Of a stretch of 64,000 nt of DNA, positions 11,050-22,100 are shown piece by piece. The DNA lies in NCBI GenBank assembly GCA_964036045.1, contig OZ038384.1:60981355-61045354 (forward strand). The letters are read 5' to 3'. Under the pieces are notes generated by a model that made no database searches, was not told the DNA's origin, and saw only the letters and a program-made list of their open reading frames with translations. Origin of the DNA: Eutreptiella sp. 'Long Island Sound 2002' (Eukaryota; Euglenozoa; Euglenophyceae; Eutreptiales; Eutreptiaceae). Both the position numbers and the translations under genes were made by a program. How positions within the stretch are numbered: position 1 is the stretch's first letter; each line of letters begins with the position of its first letter.

Positions 11050-12774
11050 AAATATAAGCCGAGGTGTGCAACACCAGGCTTTGGTAGAGTGCTCCAGCAG
11101 AGATGTCTGGGCAGCTCATGTACACACTGATCTGCTACCACCATACCTGTGTCCACCCGCAGGCACCACCCCATAACACTGTGGGCTCGGGCACCACACA
11201 CGCTCGCTCCACAGACCCTGCCCCGGCACCACTCACCCGCGCACAACCTTCTCCTCTAGGCCAACACCCAGATACAGTATTAACGCCCCCATCTCGTTGA
11301 ATTTAGCCTCCTTGCCCTCAAAAGACAAATCAAGATACGTGTGCAAGGTACAACACGGTTTCTACCTCGCTTTGCAGCACCAGCACCACAGGCGTGACCT
11401 GCAATCATGCACGACCAAAGACAGAGACGGTTGGGGCGGGCCGCTGGGTGGGTCTGGGGTGTGTACAGGCCGCACACCTAGCCTCCTTTGAAAAGGGAAA
11501 GCTAGACCCCGACCCCGGCCCCGTTCCTGGCCATAAACGAACACATAACCCGCCAACATCATCTGGTCATGCAAGTAGTAGTCCCACAACTCCTGCAGGC
11601 CCAGTACATCTAGGGCTAATGCCACGGCGACGTCACCAGATGGCGCGTACAACAACACGATGGCGGGCAACACGCCGCACGCATAGACACGCACGGCAAG
11701 GCGCGCACACACCGACTCCACTCACGCGCGGCACTGAGCGCGGACACCAAATGAAGACCTCTGATCTAAATTCTTTCGTGACACGCACATGGGAGGATGG
11801 CCGCCCAAGATGGTGGGGCTCCATCAGCTGCACGACCCTCCAGCAGTAACAACCCAGGCAAGCAAAAAAAATTTTCTGTTGTCTCTGGGATCGTGGACAC
11901 TGGATGCACAGGACTGGCCAAAAACAGAAAAAACTGTACAAAACTGTCTAAAAAGACCTGAGCTGGTCACTGGAAAAAGAGATGGCAGTGGCGACACCAA
12001 GTGGCAGACCTGAACCTGGAAAATGGTCACTGCCAAGGGAAGGACAGACAATGCCGACTGTGCCAGAAAGACTGTGCTGACTAGACACACAGTGCGGTGG
12101 ATCAAAGATGTGCAGTGCTGTGCTGACAGCATGACCGACGGACAGCGACAGTGCAACAAACAAAGGCAGGGCAGGCATATGGCCCCTCAGCCCCAAACCT
12201 TACAAAGAAAATATGCAAAAACAGGCAAAGACTGATGCCAACAAAACAGGGGAGCAAGGGGTGCAGCCCCTGTCATCCAGCACGCAGGCAAAAGCAAAAA
12301 TCATAACTTTATATTACGAAGGGATTGCGCCCTCTCCGAGTGCCCCTGTGAGTCTTCTTGTGGGCAAACCCCAGAGGCGCCGTTGACATTGGGGACGCGC
12401 ATGTTGTCGCCGGCGAAGCTGGAAGCACGGACTTTGCTGCCGGCGGCGCCAAAGGCACAGATGTCGCTGCCGGCGACACCCGAGGCACTGCCGTCGTTGC
12501 CGGCGGCGCTAAAGGCACTGCCGTCGTTGCCCGGGGCGCTGGAGGTACTGATGTAGCTGCCAGCGGCGTTGGAGGCACTGATGTTGCTGCCGGCGGCGTT
12601 GGAGGCACTGATGCTGCTGCCGGCGACGCCGGAGGCACGGATGTCGCTGCCAGAACTCCAACAGATTTCTGAACCCTGGCTAAATCTGCTATAAGAAAAG
12701 AAATGAAAAACAATGTACAGAATGCGAATCAAGTATAAAAATGAGTTAAAATAGCATGAAATGCCCTGTTTTAT
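11050..12774 (-). other. Internal 3' region of the small LTR element, with a 30-bp minisatellite
   Basis: No protein domain is recognised at 11050-12390. At about 12395-12660 the minus strand carries nine or so 30-bp units encoding a 10-residue repeat of the type ASNAAGSNIS. Frames are open through it, but it may be only a tandem repeat. Related 30-bp units occur in the opposite orientation at about 15680-15805. The integrase relic ends abruptly at about 12775. Confidence 0.4.
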
Positions 12775-14195
12775 TACACACTGCCCAGGGCACTAGGCGC
12801 ACCCAGTCTTTGGTACGTTCCTGTTTCATCAGGATTCTCAGGCTCTGTTCCACCACACGGTTTTGTCACTCACAAAGAGGGTTAGACGTGTGGGTATAGG
12901 GCACACCTATGATTACCTCAACGTTGAGGGCGTTCAGCACTCGTTTGTACGATCCAGTGTCACTGTGGATGCGTACATCCTCATCAGAGTTCACCTGGTT
13001 CGGTGCTCCATAGGGTTCGAACCATTGTTCGACCAACATTTTCACAGTCTGCTCACCTGTGATCTTCTTATTGCAGAGGGAACACACGGGTGAAGCGGGA
13101 CAGGCCACAGGTGACCACGAGGCAACTATCATAGCCGCCGAAGCGAGGTAGGCCGTGGATGAAATCAATGTAGAGAGGAGAGTTAGTACAATAGGGTATG
13201 GGTAAGCTGGAAAGCAGTCCCCTATCCCTACTGTCGCTCTGCTTGCTGGCATGACAGCCACAAGCATCCAGAATGGTCTGCATACGAGACGTCAGTTCCG
13301 TCAGGGTTAGACCACAGTAGAAACACTCACGGAAGAAGTCCACTGAGCGATTAGCGCCAGTGTGACCTGAGCTGAGATGGGACCACTGTAGGCACTCATC
13401 AAGTACGGGCCTCAGGCACGACAATACGTTCCTGGTAGAAGAGGGACTGGTTGTTTTTATACCACTGGTGCCCGTCAATGACACGGGGTTCGAGACCAGT
13501 GCTGAGGGTCTGGAGAATTTCTTTATACACTGACTGATAGTCAGTTAGGCTCCAACCCTCGAGGATTCTAGCCCTCCGCATAGACAGGTAAAGCTGGACA
13601 TCCATACGCTGGAAAGCCTCTTTGGCGAGTGCCTCAGAGCTCTCACCAATAAGCGCATCAAAGTTGTTGCGCGATATGTAGTCAGACAGTTCATTTTTTA
13701 TACCAGGGATATGATGGACTGTCAACCTGAACTTGCTCAGGTAAGTCCGCCAGCGTTTTACTTTCGCTTTCTCCGGTGGTGGGCCCTTCTGAAAAGACTT
13801 CACTGTTTCCTGGTCACAGAGCCAGACAGTAGGATTAGATCCCAATAGTCGGGACTGTGATGGGAGCACCAACATACCGGCCAGGAGTTCCTGGTCGTAG
13901 CTGCTGTAATTGGAACGCGCTTGGTTCCATTTCCAGTTCCAGTGTCCCAGTGGCACAAGCCGCCACTCACTGGTAGGATAGTCATGCTTCAAGGAGCCAT
14001 CACGGTTCAGTCCGCTAGTACGACAATGGCAGTGGGTTAGTTCAGCAGGGTTAAGCTCCTGCCAATGGAATATCGTTCCGACCCCCCCTACATCACTGGC
14101 ATCAGTGACCAGGACTATCTTGCCCTTAGGGCGGGGTACTCCGAGGCAGCTGGAGGAGGCAATTTTCTTCTTCAAATCCTGGAATCACTCCTCCT
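12775..14195 (-). pseudogene. RNase H-integrase relic of a Ty3-like pol
   Basis: The minus strand from 14195 gives FQDLKKKIA, then the RNase H block IVLVTDASDVGGVG, YSSYDQELLAGML and VHHIPGIKNELSDYIS. It continues to the integrase zinc finger (HLSSGHTGANRSVDFF, with CGCHASKQSD) and core (SPLYIDFIHGLPRFGGYDSC, later GAPNQVNSDEDVRIHSDTG and GVPYTHTSNPLCE). A TGA lies just upstream of FQDL, another follows NPLCE, and the integrase changes frame near 13400 and again near 13090. Reverse transcriptase is absent because an LTR fragment abuts at 14217. It once copied and integrated element DNA and cannot now. Confidence 0.8.
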
Positions 14196-14216
14196 CTCTG
14201 GCGTTCCACCTCCAGG

Positions 14217-15340
14217 GACGCGTTCCCGTGGGGGGCCTGGCCACGGGACGCTGCGGCAGACACGCACAAGCAAGCAGGCAGGCAAAGCACTGTGCTCACA
14301 AGGGCATCCTCATGCTCATGCCATGTGACAGAGCGTTTCAGGATCCTTGCCATTCTGAAACAAGGGAACAAACGTATGTACAGCAACACATCAGTATATG
14401 TACACATGGGGTGGGGGATGGACTGGGATAAGGGCATCACAGGGCAATAGACACTCAGTCCCAACTCATATCCCAATCCCAGGTCCGACCCTCCCAGTGG
14501 CTGGCAGGGGCGGGGGCTCAAACACAACCCATGCCCTACTCAGTCCGGACCCTGAAACCCTGCCAATAGGGGAGGGTGTGTTGCCCATCCACAGGCGAGT
14601 TCCTGGGAACCAAGGGGCTCCAAGGCCAACCGACAGTGGCTCCCCATGCTCCCTTAACGGCAGGTCCCAACTCCTCTCTGAGCCAGAGATAAGGCCCCGC
14701 CATTATCCCCTAGGAGCTGGTAGCTGAAAACGGGCTGTTTCAGCCCAAGCTGATATTAGCTCGAAAAACTCCAAAATTGACCCCTCATCTGGACCCGCCA
14801 GAGGTAGGGACGAGACAACTGACCCTATTGCTTTCGAGTACAAACTCCCTGAAGCCCTCACCCAACCCGGTTCCCTCTGAGGTCCCGGCATCAAGGCACC
14901 ACGGGTTCATCAAGTGGGGTCATGATGCCAAAAACACCAAAATTGGCGTCATTCCCACGGGTGATGTGCCCGGCCAGGGCAAGGCCAATGACTCACAGGA
15001 TAGGAGGCAGGACTTGGGACCTTCATCGAGGTGCACGACTTGAAATTGGGTCCAGGCTCGTTATGGGGAAAGAGATATGGGGCCGCCAACTGACCACACG
15101 GGGGGCTGGAATGGGGGTCTCAAAAGGGGGTCATTTTGGCTGCTCAAAATGAGCCAAAGCCGGGGGTGCCCTCAATAGTATATCTCCACGCTGGCTTGGA
15201 GATCGGATCCTCCATTCCATACGCGATCCACGGGGAGTCTAACAGATAGTTTCATGCACTTGGCTCCCAAAGATCTCCATGCCACTCGGCGTGGTGACAA
15301 TCCAAATTGGGTCCACAATTGCCAAAATGGCAAAATCGGT
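14217..15340 (-). repeat. Truncated LTR fragment of the giant chromovirus family
   Basis: It begins GACGCGTTCCCGTGGGG like 28106 and 42225 and follows the first 1.1 kb of those LTRs with roughly 85-90 percent identity, ending where similarity stops near 15340. It replaces the reverse transcriptase of the RNase H-integrase element, so it marks a rearrangement or truncated insertion. Confidence 0.65.
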
Positions 15341-15900
15341 CGTCTCGGTCGACCGTCCAGGGTAGGAAACCTTGGCGACAGTGACGCGCCAAGCCTTGAT
15401 TCACAACCCTTGATATCCCCTCTGGTCCCATGCCCTGGGTAGGTGTGCTATGGGATGTCGTACTATCCAGCGGTCGTGCGGATGATTCAGGAGTCGTCAA
15501 GTTCAAGTTCCTGTGGTCCTTCGGTCCCTGGGTTAGATGAGCGCAAGTACGGTGGTTTCTTTCACTGCGAGGTCAACGAGCACCGTCGCATTTATGAGCA
15601 GTGGGTTCAAGATTGAAAATTTCGAATTATCAAGCCTCATCAGCAGGCTAGGGTTGCTATGTCGCATTCTGCGTTTGCGCCGCCAGCCTGCCCAAGGCCG
15701 CCAGCAGCGACAACCGTGCTTCGCGCGTCGCCGGCAACCGCATCAGTGCCTCCAACGCCGCTGGCAACGACATCCGTGCCTCAAGCTTCGCCAGCAGCAA
15801 CACCAACTCAAGAATTGAATTTATAGTCTTCGTACACCATGAACTCGGAACTAGGCAAAGCAGAGCAGCGCAGCAAGATCGGTCGGCAAGAAAAAATTTG
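15341..15900. other. Unassigned internal sequence with inverted 30-bp repeat units
   Basis: No domain is recognised. At about 15680-15805 there are four to five 30-bp units (such as GCCGGCAACCGCATCAGTGC) that are reverse-complement relatives of the minisatellite at 12395-12660. Confidence 0.35.
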
Positions 15901-15917
15901 CTGTACCCTCTGCACCA
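15901..15917 (-). other. Candidate primer-binding site
   Basis: The minus strand reads TGGTGCAGAGGGTACAG immediately after the 159-bp repeat. Primer-binding sites start with TGG, complementary to the CCA end of a tRNA. The tRNA is not identified. Confidence 0.4.
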
Positions 15918-16076
15918 TAAAACCAAGTGATGAGCACGGGGACGAAACAGAAATCATAGTATCGCTGCAAACAGTCCTAGATGTGTGCCACAAATACAAC
16001 AAATCACTGCAGATCAAGCAATATCCAATAATACAATGTATGTACATGCGACACATGGGCTGGGGCCCCGGTTACA
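15918..16076 (-). repeat. 159-bp terminal direct repeat (short LTR), right copy
   Basis: It is the partner of 10880-11038. It starts TGTAACCGGG on the minus strand. The five bases outside the pair are ACCCT (10875-10879) and ACCTT (16077-16081), a four-of-five match to a target duplication. Confidence 0.6.
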
Positions 16077-16432
16077 ACCTTACAGATCCTCCCCTTTTCT
16101 TCCTTTATACAAGAGAAAAGGTCAAAACAAAACTAGCCACGGAAAGTCGGCGCCCAACCGCAAGCAGGCGAAGACGGGTGGCAATTTAACGGCGGCAAGA
16201 TATCGGATCAGTATAATCCATTTTAATCGATTTCCCGCATGACATCGAATTGAAATGATAAAAATTCTAGATCGATTTGATCAATTGGGAAGGTTAGGGA
16301 CGGGATCAGTCCCATGCCGGTTCCCGAAGCTCTGGAGAAGACAAGTCCCCACAGGCTAGACGGGGGATAGCATTGAGTGACGGGAAAGGTTAGATATTCA
16401 CCCTACGGGCCATGGGGTCCTGGGTACCGCTA
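16077..16432 (-). repeat. Proximal part of the interrupted LTR
   Basis: It continues the LTR broken at 10879 and ends GGGTACCGCTACA, the family's LTR start (TGTAGCGGTACCC) on the minus strand. The next bases on the plus strand (CTTCCACTCCGG) read as a purine-rich GGAGTGGAAG on the minus strand, which could be a polypurine tract of an upstream element. Confidence 0.55.
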
Positions 16433-16560
16433 CACTTCCACTCCGGCAATGAGGCCGTAGACCGTCACATAGGTCCATGCGGCGTCCTGCGCCAACTGAG
16501 CGTACAGGGGTTCTTCGTCAGAGAAGCAGCTGCAGAAGACGTAGGCTAATACCCTAGGCG

Positions 16561-16914
16561 TCATCTTGCTGCACCAGAACCCCTTATACCTGTGCCGCAA
16601 AGGGTCAGGGGTCGACTAGTCACCGTCGTAAGCTGGCCGTGTACTCTCCCCTTCCATGGTTTCCATGTCCAAGCGGTCCATGGAGAACAGTGCCTGACGA
16701 ATTCGGGTTCCCCTTCAGTGGCACTAGTTTCTCCATGAACACCCAGAGGGATGGAGTAGGGATGGTGTTGCTGCGGTGGCACAAATGTCTGTGGCTTCCC
16801 ATCCTCTAGTGACGGGAGGGTAGTCAATTCCCCTATGGGGTTATCGCTAAAGAAACACATAACCTCCGAGTAGGACACGTGTTTTTCTTGGGTCCCTTGG
16901 GCCATCCGCATCAT
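16561..16914 (-). pseudogene. Possible remnant of a retroelement protease-methyltransferase region
   Basis: This is a 117-codon frame. Its segment GELTTLPSLEDGKPQTFVPPQQ loosely resembles the end of the methyltransferase-like domain in the giant chromovirus (LPAGDSVYQDAKGQPMPPQ), and it lies just outside an LTR start, where internal sequence would be expected. No catalytic motif is present. It could equally be an unrelated frame. Confidence 0.2.
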
Positions 16915-17105
16915 CTCTTCACACTTAGACTTTTTGTCCGGGATACCTTGATGTGGTGGGGTTGTGAAAGCCTCAAAATACTTCGGTTAAGTGGGCCTAC
17001 CGCGGCCGTTGGCTCCAACTGACTGTCAGTTCTGTCAAATTTTGACAGTGGATGCGCGTGCGCAATGTGCGCAGATCCTTTAGTCGTACTCCTAAGCGCT
17101 CGTCC

Positions 17106-18080
17106 GGCATAGCCAGTGCTGGGTTGACTGAGTCAAAATTGACAGGCGGTAACTGAGACTTGACTGAGTCAAAAAATCGATGACTGATGAATGACTCGAG
17201 TCAGTCACTGGCGATCGCGGAGAAAAAATGATAAAAATTATACGTCATTTTTTCAAAATTTTAAAAAAACCATGGTGCCGGCCGAAGCCAGCACCCCACA
17301 AAGCATGCAGAAGAACAGACTGAGCTTGGAGGCGCAAGATTGTTCTTGCAACAACTACTCCTCATCACTCGCTGCATCTTCATAGTCAATTGCCTCCGCA
17401 GAAGCACGACCGGAGCGGATTTGCAGCTGCTTCACCTTCTCAAAATTCCAACGGATCTTGAGAATACTATTGACAACACTTGGTGCCAACGAAAGCATCT
17501 AAAAGAAAGCATCATGTGCACTCACTTGAGAAGGCCCGCTCCGTAGCTGCCTCGGTTGCACAAGCATGGCACCCCACAGAATAAATAACAAAGAGTTCAG
17601 GCAACTCAAGGCCACAACATTCCAATAATCAGCAATGTTGAACACATTGGACCGTTCAGTCTTCTTTTTCCGACTTGGGAGGGGCTCCCCAAGATACAAA
17701 AGACCCCGGAGCTTGGTTGCACTCTTTTGTGGAAAAAGTCTGTTTCTAAACTTGTGCAATCAAGAAATGTGGCATATCGCGATTTTTTAGCGCACGTTCG
17801 GCAGTAATGTACTGTGAAATCGGCATTAAAAATGCTGCAGCGTTGGTCCCGGCTTCCTGCAGCGATGGACCGATCGGTCGCCGATCGCCTGCCGATCGCC
17901 GATCGGCAGAGCGATGGGCAGCGCGCCACAGTACAGACCACAGTGGGAATCCGAACCCGCGATCAGTGACTCCTAAGGGCCTATTCACAGTTACCGCGCG
18001 ACTGGCGACTTGACTTGACTGAGTCAAAAAATCGTGACTCGTGACTGACTTGACTGAGTCAACCCAGCACTGTGCATAGC
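17106..18080. mobile_element. Non-autonomous hAT-type element with 8-bp target duplication
   Basis: The element itself is 17114-18072 (959 bp). The ends read CAGTGCTGGGTTGACT and its complement, with 22 of 23 terminal bases paired. TGACTGAGTCA-type motifs recur just inside both ends, as subterminal transposase-binding repeats do. The flanks are GGCATAGC (17106-17113) and TGCATAGC (18073-18080), seven of eight identical. Ends of the CAGTG type with 8-bp duplications are the hallmark of hAT transposons. No transposase is recognisable inside, so mobilisation would need an enzyme supplied from elsewhere. It sits 268 bp upstream of the SDHB-like start codon. Confidence 0.8.
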
Positions 18081-18197
18081 CATTCCCCCGTGGTGCATCC
18101 CCCACGGGCCCAAAGGGAAAAATCAGCAAGCGTTGCGTGCCGTGTCCAAATCGAAATCAGCAGCGCTTCTCTACTGTTGTAGGGAGTCAATACACAA

Positions 18198-18207
18198 TTA
18201 AATATAG
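18198..18207 (+). promoter_or_regulatory. Candidate TATA-like element upstream of the SDHB-like gene
   Basis: TTAAATATAG lies 134 bp upstream of the start codon in otherwise purine-rich leader sequence. It is the only AT-rich promoter-like site between the hAT element and the gene. This is positional inference only. Confidence 0.25.
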
Positions 18208-18340
18208 TAGAATGATCAGAGAGAAGTAGAGACAGAAGGAGGGAGACAGAGATAGTAGAAAGATAAGTTTAGTTGAGATAATTTGAGAGCACACCGGGAC
18301 TACATCTGGACAGGCCAGCCTCATACTGTTACAAGATCAA

Positions 18341-19144
18341 ATGGCGTTGCGAGCATCACAACGCTTACTTTCGGGAGCGATAAATGCGAAGTATCATTCT
18401 ATGCTGTATCACTACTTCCGAGTGGCGAATCATCACCAGGGGAGTTCCATGAATACGTGGGAAGTTTATGATCAGACAGGGGGACACAAATATATTGTTG
18501 ACCTTAAGGTATGCACCTGAAGAGGGTATTTTCGGCCGTTATTGCCCAGGTCGCTCTGACAGCGTTTCCAGAAACAATTTGTCCCCAGGTTCAGAGCACA
18601 CAGGACGGCCAGGTCGACGCTGCACAACCTGCCATGATTCAGTGGTATGGTTTCAAGATGGTTCATCCCACTGTTGTTGGACAGTTTATGGATCTGACGG
18701 ACTGTGTTTTGTGCGGAAGTTGCACTGCCGCGTGCCCTTCCTACTGGTGGAATAACGACATCTTCCTAGGACCAGCGGCAATGGTGCAAGCCTGGTATGC
18801 CCCAGTTTCTGTGTTGAACAATGCAGCCGAGCTTTCGCGTGGCCGGGGTGCAGTCGAATCCGCTCCAGCACTTATGCTTATGCTTATGCACTTGGTGCTG
18901 CTTGAGTGCGGACCAGTGCAACCGTGTCGTGTGTCCTTTGTGCCCCTTGCTTGGTTTCAGGCGGTGGCTCTGGGAGCAACACAACGACAAAGAGACCTTT
19001 GAGAGGAAGGTGAAGCAACTCACGAATGGCACCATCAGTGCGGAATTCTGTCACAACATTGGGAACTGCGTGCAAGTCTGCCCAAAGAACATTCAAGTCG
19101 ATAGAGTAATGAACTCGTTCAAGATTTTAGGTTCTTTGAATTAA
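18341..19144 (+). CDS. SDH2C-like: Mitochondrial succinate dehydrogenase iron-sulfur subunit, C-terminal domain only (three exons)
   Basis: Complex II subunit B carries electrons from succinate oxidation to ubiquinone. Proposed exons are 18341-18508, 18685-18794 and 18961-19144. Both introns start GTATGC and end CAG (176 and 166 nt), and splicing preserves frame through the stop at 19142-19144, giving 153 residues. Exon 1 begins MALRASQRLLSGA, a typical Arg/Ser/Leu-rich mitochondrial presequence. Exon 2 holds CVLCGSCTAACPSYWWN (4Fe-4S cluster ligands and the SDHB signature), and exon 3 holds CHNIGNCVQVCPK (remaining cluster cysteines). Full SDHB is about 240-280 residues. The N-terminal plant-ferredoxin 2Fe-2S domain is absent from the gene and the preceding kilobase. 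Split SDH2 genes of this kind are known in Euglenozoa. Alternatives are a truncated duplicate or a pseudogene, but the intact splice sites and frame argue for function. Confidence 0.75.
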
Positions 19145-22100
19145 ACCCACGAACGCTTTTTAAAGCGGTCCGTTTTGGCTTTTTGGACTGCGTTTTGTGT
19201 GAAATTTCTTGTCAAGCAGTTGTTTCCAGCTGACTTTTTCTCGCACCAACGTTCCTGAAGGTGGGTGCAAGGTTGCAGTCAAGTGGGACAAGACGACAAA
19301 CTGTAGGTATCACGATTGTACATACAAGTCGCGACCTCTCGTGGGGCGTGATATGGGTACAGTTTGCAGACATTCTTTCTTGCTGGTCCGAGAGCTGTCT
19401 TTTCTAGTCCATGTGGTCGCATGCTGTTCGCCTGCAGGAAAGGTTTCCAGGAAAGCACATGGGTTGCTAATTCACCAGTAGTCGGCTTCTTGTCGAAGCT
19501 GGAACAACTGCAGGTTTAGGTGACGCTGATAATTAGGTTGTCCAGCCATTTCTCTCCAGAATGCCAGTCTTGAAGGTGAGTTAGTGGTGTCAAAAGGGAA
19601 CAATATTGATGATCACATCAACAATGGTTCGTTGGTCTTCATGGGCATCATTCACTGCCCCTCCAAGCACCGAAAACTTCCAAACATCATGGGGTTCTGG
19701 GGTTTGGCAAGCCTGCGCTTTGAGAGCAACACGTGCACCCCTTTCCTTTGCGCAAGCTACACCCAAGTCTCACAGCATTTTAACGTGTCACCAACAGTCG
19801 CCAGTAACCACGGAAATTTTCGGGAAACCTCGCATTGTGGAGATACCTGGAGCATGATTCAATTTGTAGGAAAATCTGAGCAAACCCCAATGTTTTCAAG
19901 ATTGTCTCTCGATCCTGCTGCCAACACATTCCTGCAAGGATTGCCTCTGACAATACATTTTCCCCACTTATGAAATCATTCAACCAAATTGTTAAAAAAA
20001 TTTCCAATCAGTTCTCCGCCTCTGTGTTGTAGTACGTTGGCTTCACCCATTCATTACCCATACGTGCAACATTTTACCACCATCCCTATTGCATTGCTCA
20101 ATATTTCCCACAGCAATGGATTTGTAATTTTGCAGCAAAATGGCCGACAGCTCTGAAGTTATTTAAAAAAACGCAACAGATATCACACATTCACCTCCTA
20201 AGAAAAGTTGTGATTGTGTGTGCGGATGTGAAATGGGCATTTTGGGATTGCAACTGTAGCCATGATTATCATGGAATCAAAAACAAATGTTATGTTTGCA
20301 TGACAAATTTTGTTCCATGAAGTTCATGTGCATGCTTGCTGATAGGCAATTGGGTATGCATGTGCCAAAACGTAGGGCCAAATGGCTAAGGGACGGATAT
20401 TGACCATTATCGGGGCAATGGTTTGCAGAGCGTACACTCTATGAATCACATGGTGTAGGATTGGGGCTCTCTATCCTCAATTGCCGAATGTTTTTAAATT
20501 AAATTGGACAGCAATTGTATGGTTCAACAAACACAAAATTTGACAAACAAATGGTTGCATGCCATATGGGTTTTAGAAGTTTTTGGTGATTGTTGTTTTT
20601 TGTGTACCCCCCAAAGCAATGAAAATTCATGTTGCTGCATTTTTTTCTGCTTGTTCTTTTTGCCAGTTTTTTTCAAATAAAGTAGTAATGGAAGAAAAGC
20701 CGCGTGACCACGGGCATGTAGTGTTCGTGGCGAGCGGAAGTCCATGGGAGGGTTAGCTTACACTTTCCCCGTAAATAGATTCGGCCATTAATCACGACCA
20801 GGGTGAGACGTAGTGTTGCATGACAACCACGTCGACCATTAGAGCAATGGGGTATTCGTGTTACCGAATCTTACATTCTTGCATTTCCTGTGGGCACTAA
20901 GGGAGATTTTGCTAAATGCGGGTTTGTGCTGTGAAGTGCCGATGGCTTCAAGGGGTATAGAAAGACACCATTTTGTCACTGCCATTTTTCCACTGCGGGC
21001 AGAAAACCATGAGCACTCCGTCTAGAACCATCCTACTGCTGTTCCGCACCCTAAGACAAGGCAGCGGTGGGCAAACAGCAAAATTGCTATTTTAATGGAA
21101 TTGGCAGTTTTACATGGCACATATAGGACCGCAAAGGGCATGGCGAGAGATGACTGGTTCCAATTGAACATTGAAGCACAACCGTCCACAAAATTATAAT
21201 GCAATCACCGCATGCACATACCAGCACCATGGAGTTACATTGCCACAATTACGTTGATAACATATAGTTGATGCTCTGTTTCAAAGATGTATTACCTGTT
21301 CCACAAAAGGGACTCAACAGTAGAGTGAACCTTTGCTAATTGCGGCATCACCAAGGTGGAACGAGACATGTACAAACAGTGCAAGCATGCATCTTGCAAT
21401 GACAGTCTGCTATTGGCAGCTGGTTTTTACCGGCCCCCGACAGAGATATGTTGAAACCTACAAATCTCGTCGCTGTGCTCGGGATTGTCAACCAAAAGTG
21501 TTCAAACATATAGTCACATTTAGCATGGATGTCCTAAAAACTAGATGAAATTCACTTCATGAATGATCAGCACAGAATTCTTAGCGTAATATGGATCCCA
21601 TAGTTAAGTAGATGACAAAGCTGCAATTTCGTTTTCTTGTGGTGACATATGCATGATGCCAAACAACTTCTTTGCAAATATAGAGTGCACATCTGCAGCA
21701 ATTTAGGTACGAAACGAAGGTTTAGTGAAATTCTGTTATTTGTGCCGCTATCCTGTAGCTGTTGTGCCGGGTGCCAATGGCATGCAAACGTCCTTTGCCA
21801 CTGTGGCAATGCGAATCCCTCGATGAGCTCATTTTCACGGGTGAAATGGCAAAAAGAGACAACCCTCAAGTTGGCGATGGCATGGTACTTTTTTCAAAAA
21901 TTCAAACCTTCTACCTTTTTGCGAAGAAGGCAAGGGGTTGTTTTAAAAAGTTTTCGTCTATGTGTAGTGGGAATAAGTAGTCCTAACCTTGGGTAGATGG
22001 GCTAGGTGGTGAAAGGGTGTGTTTGTAAGAAGCAACTGTTTGACAACTAGAAAGATTATCCCGTCTGAAAAGCGGGAATGCCTAAAAACCTGTTATGTGA

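Noticed and set aside
18511-19002. Single-exon 163-codon reading of the SDHB-like locus
   Set aside because: It loses the second cysteine cluster; splicing at GTATGC/CAG restores it and adds the presequence.
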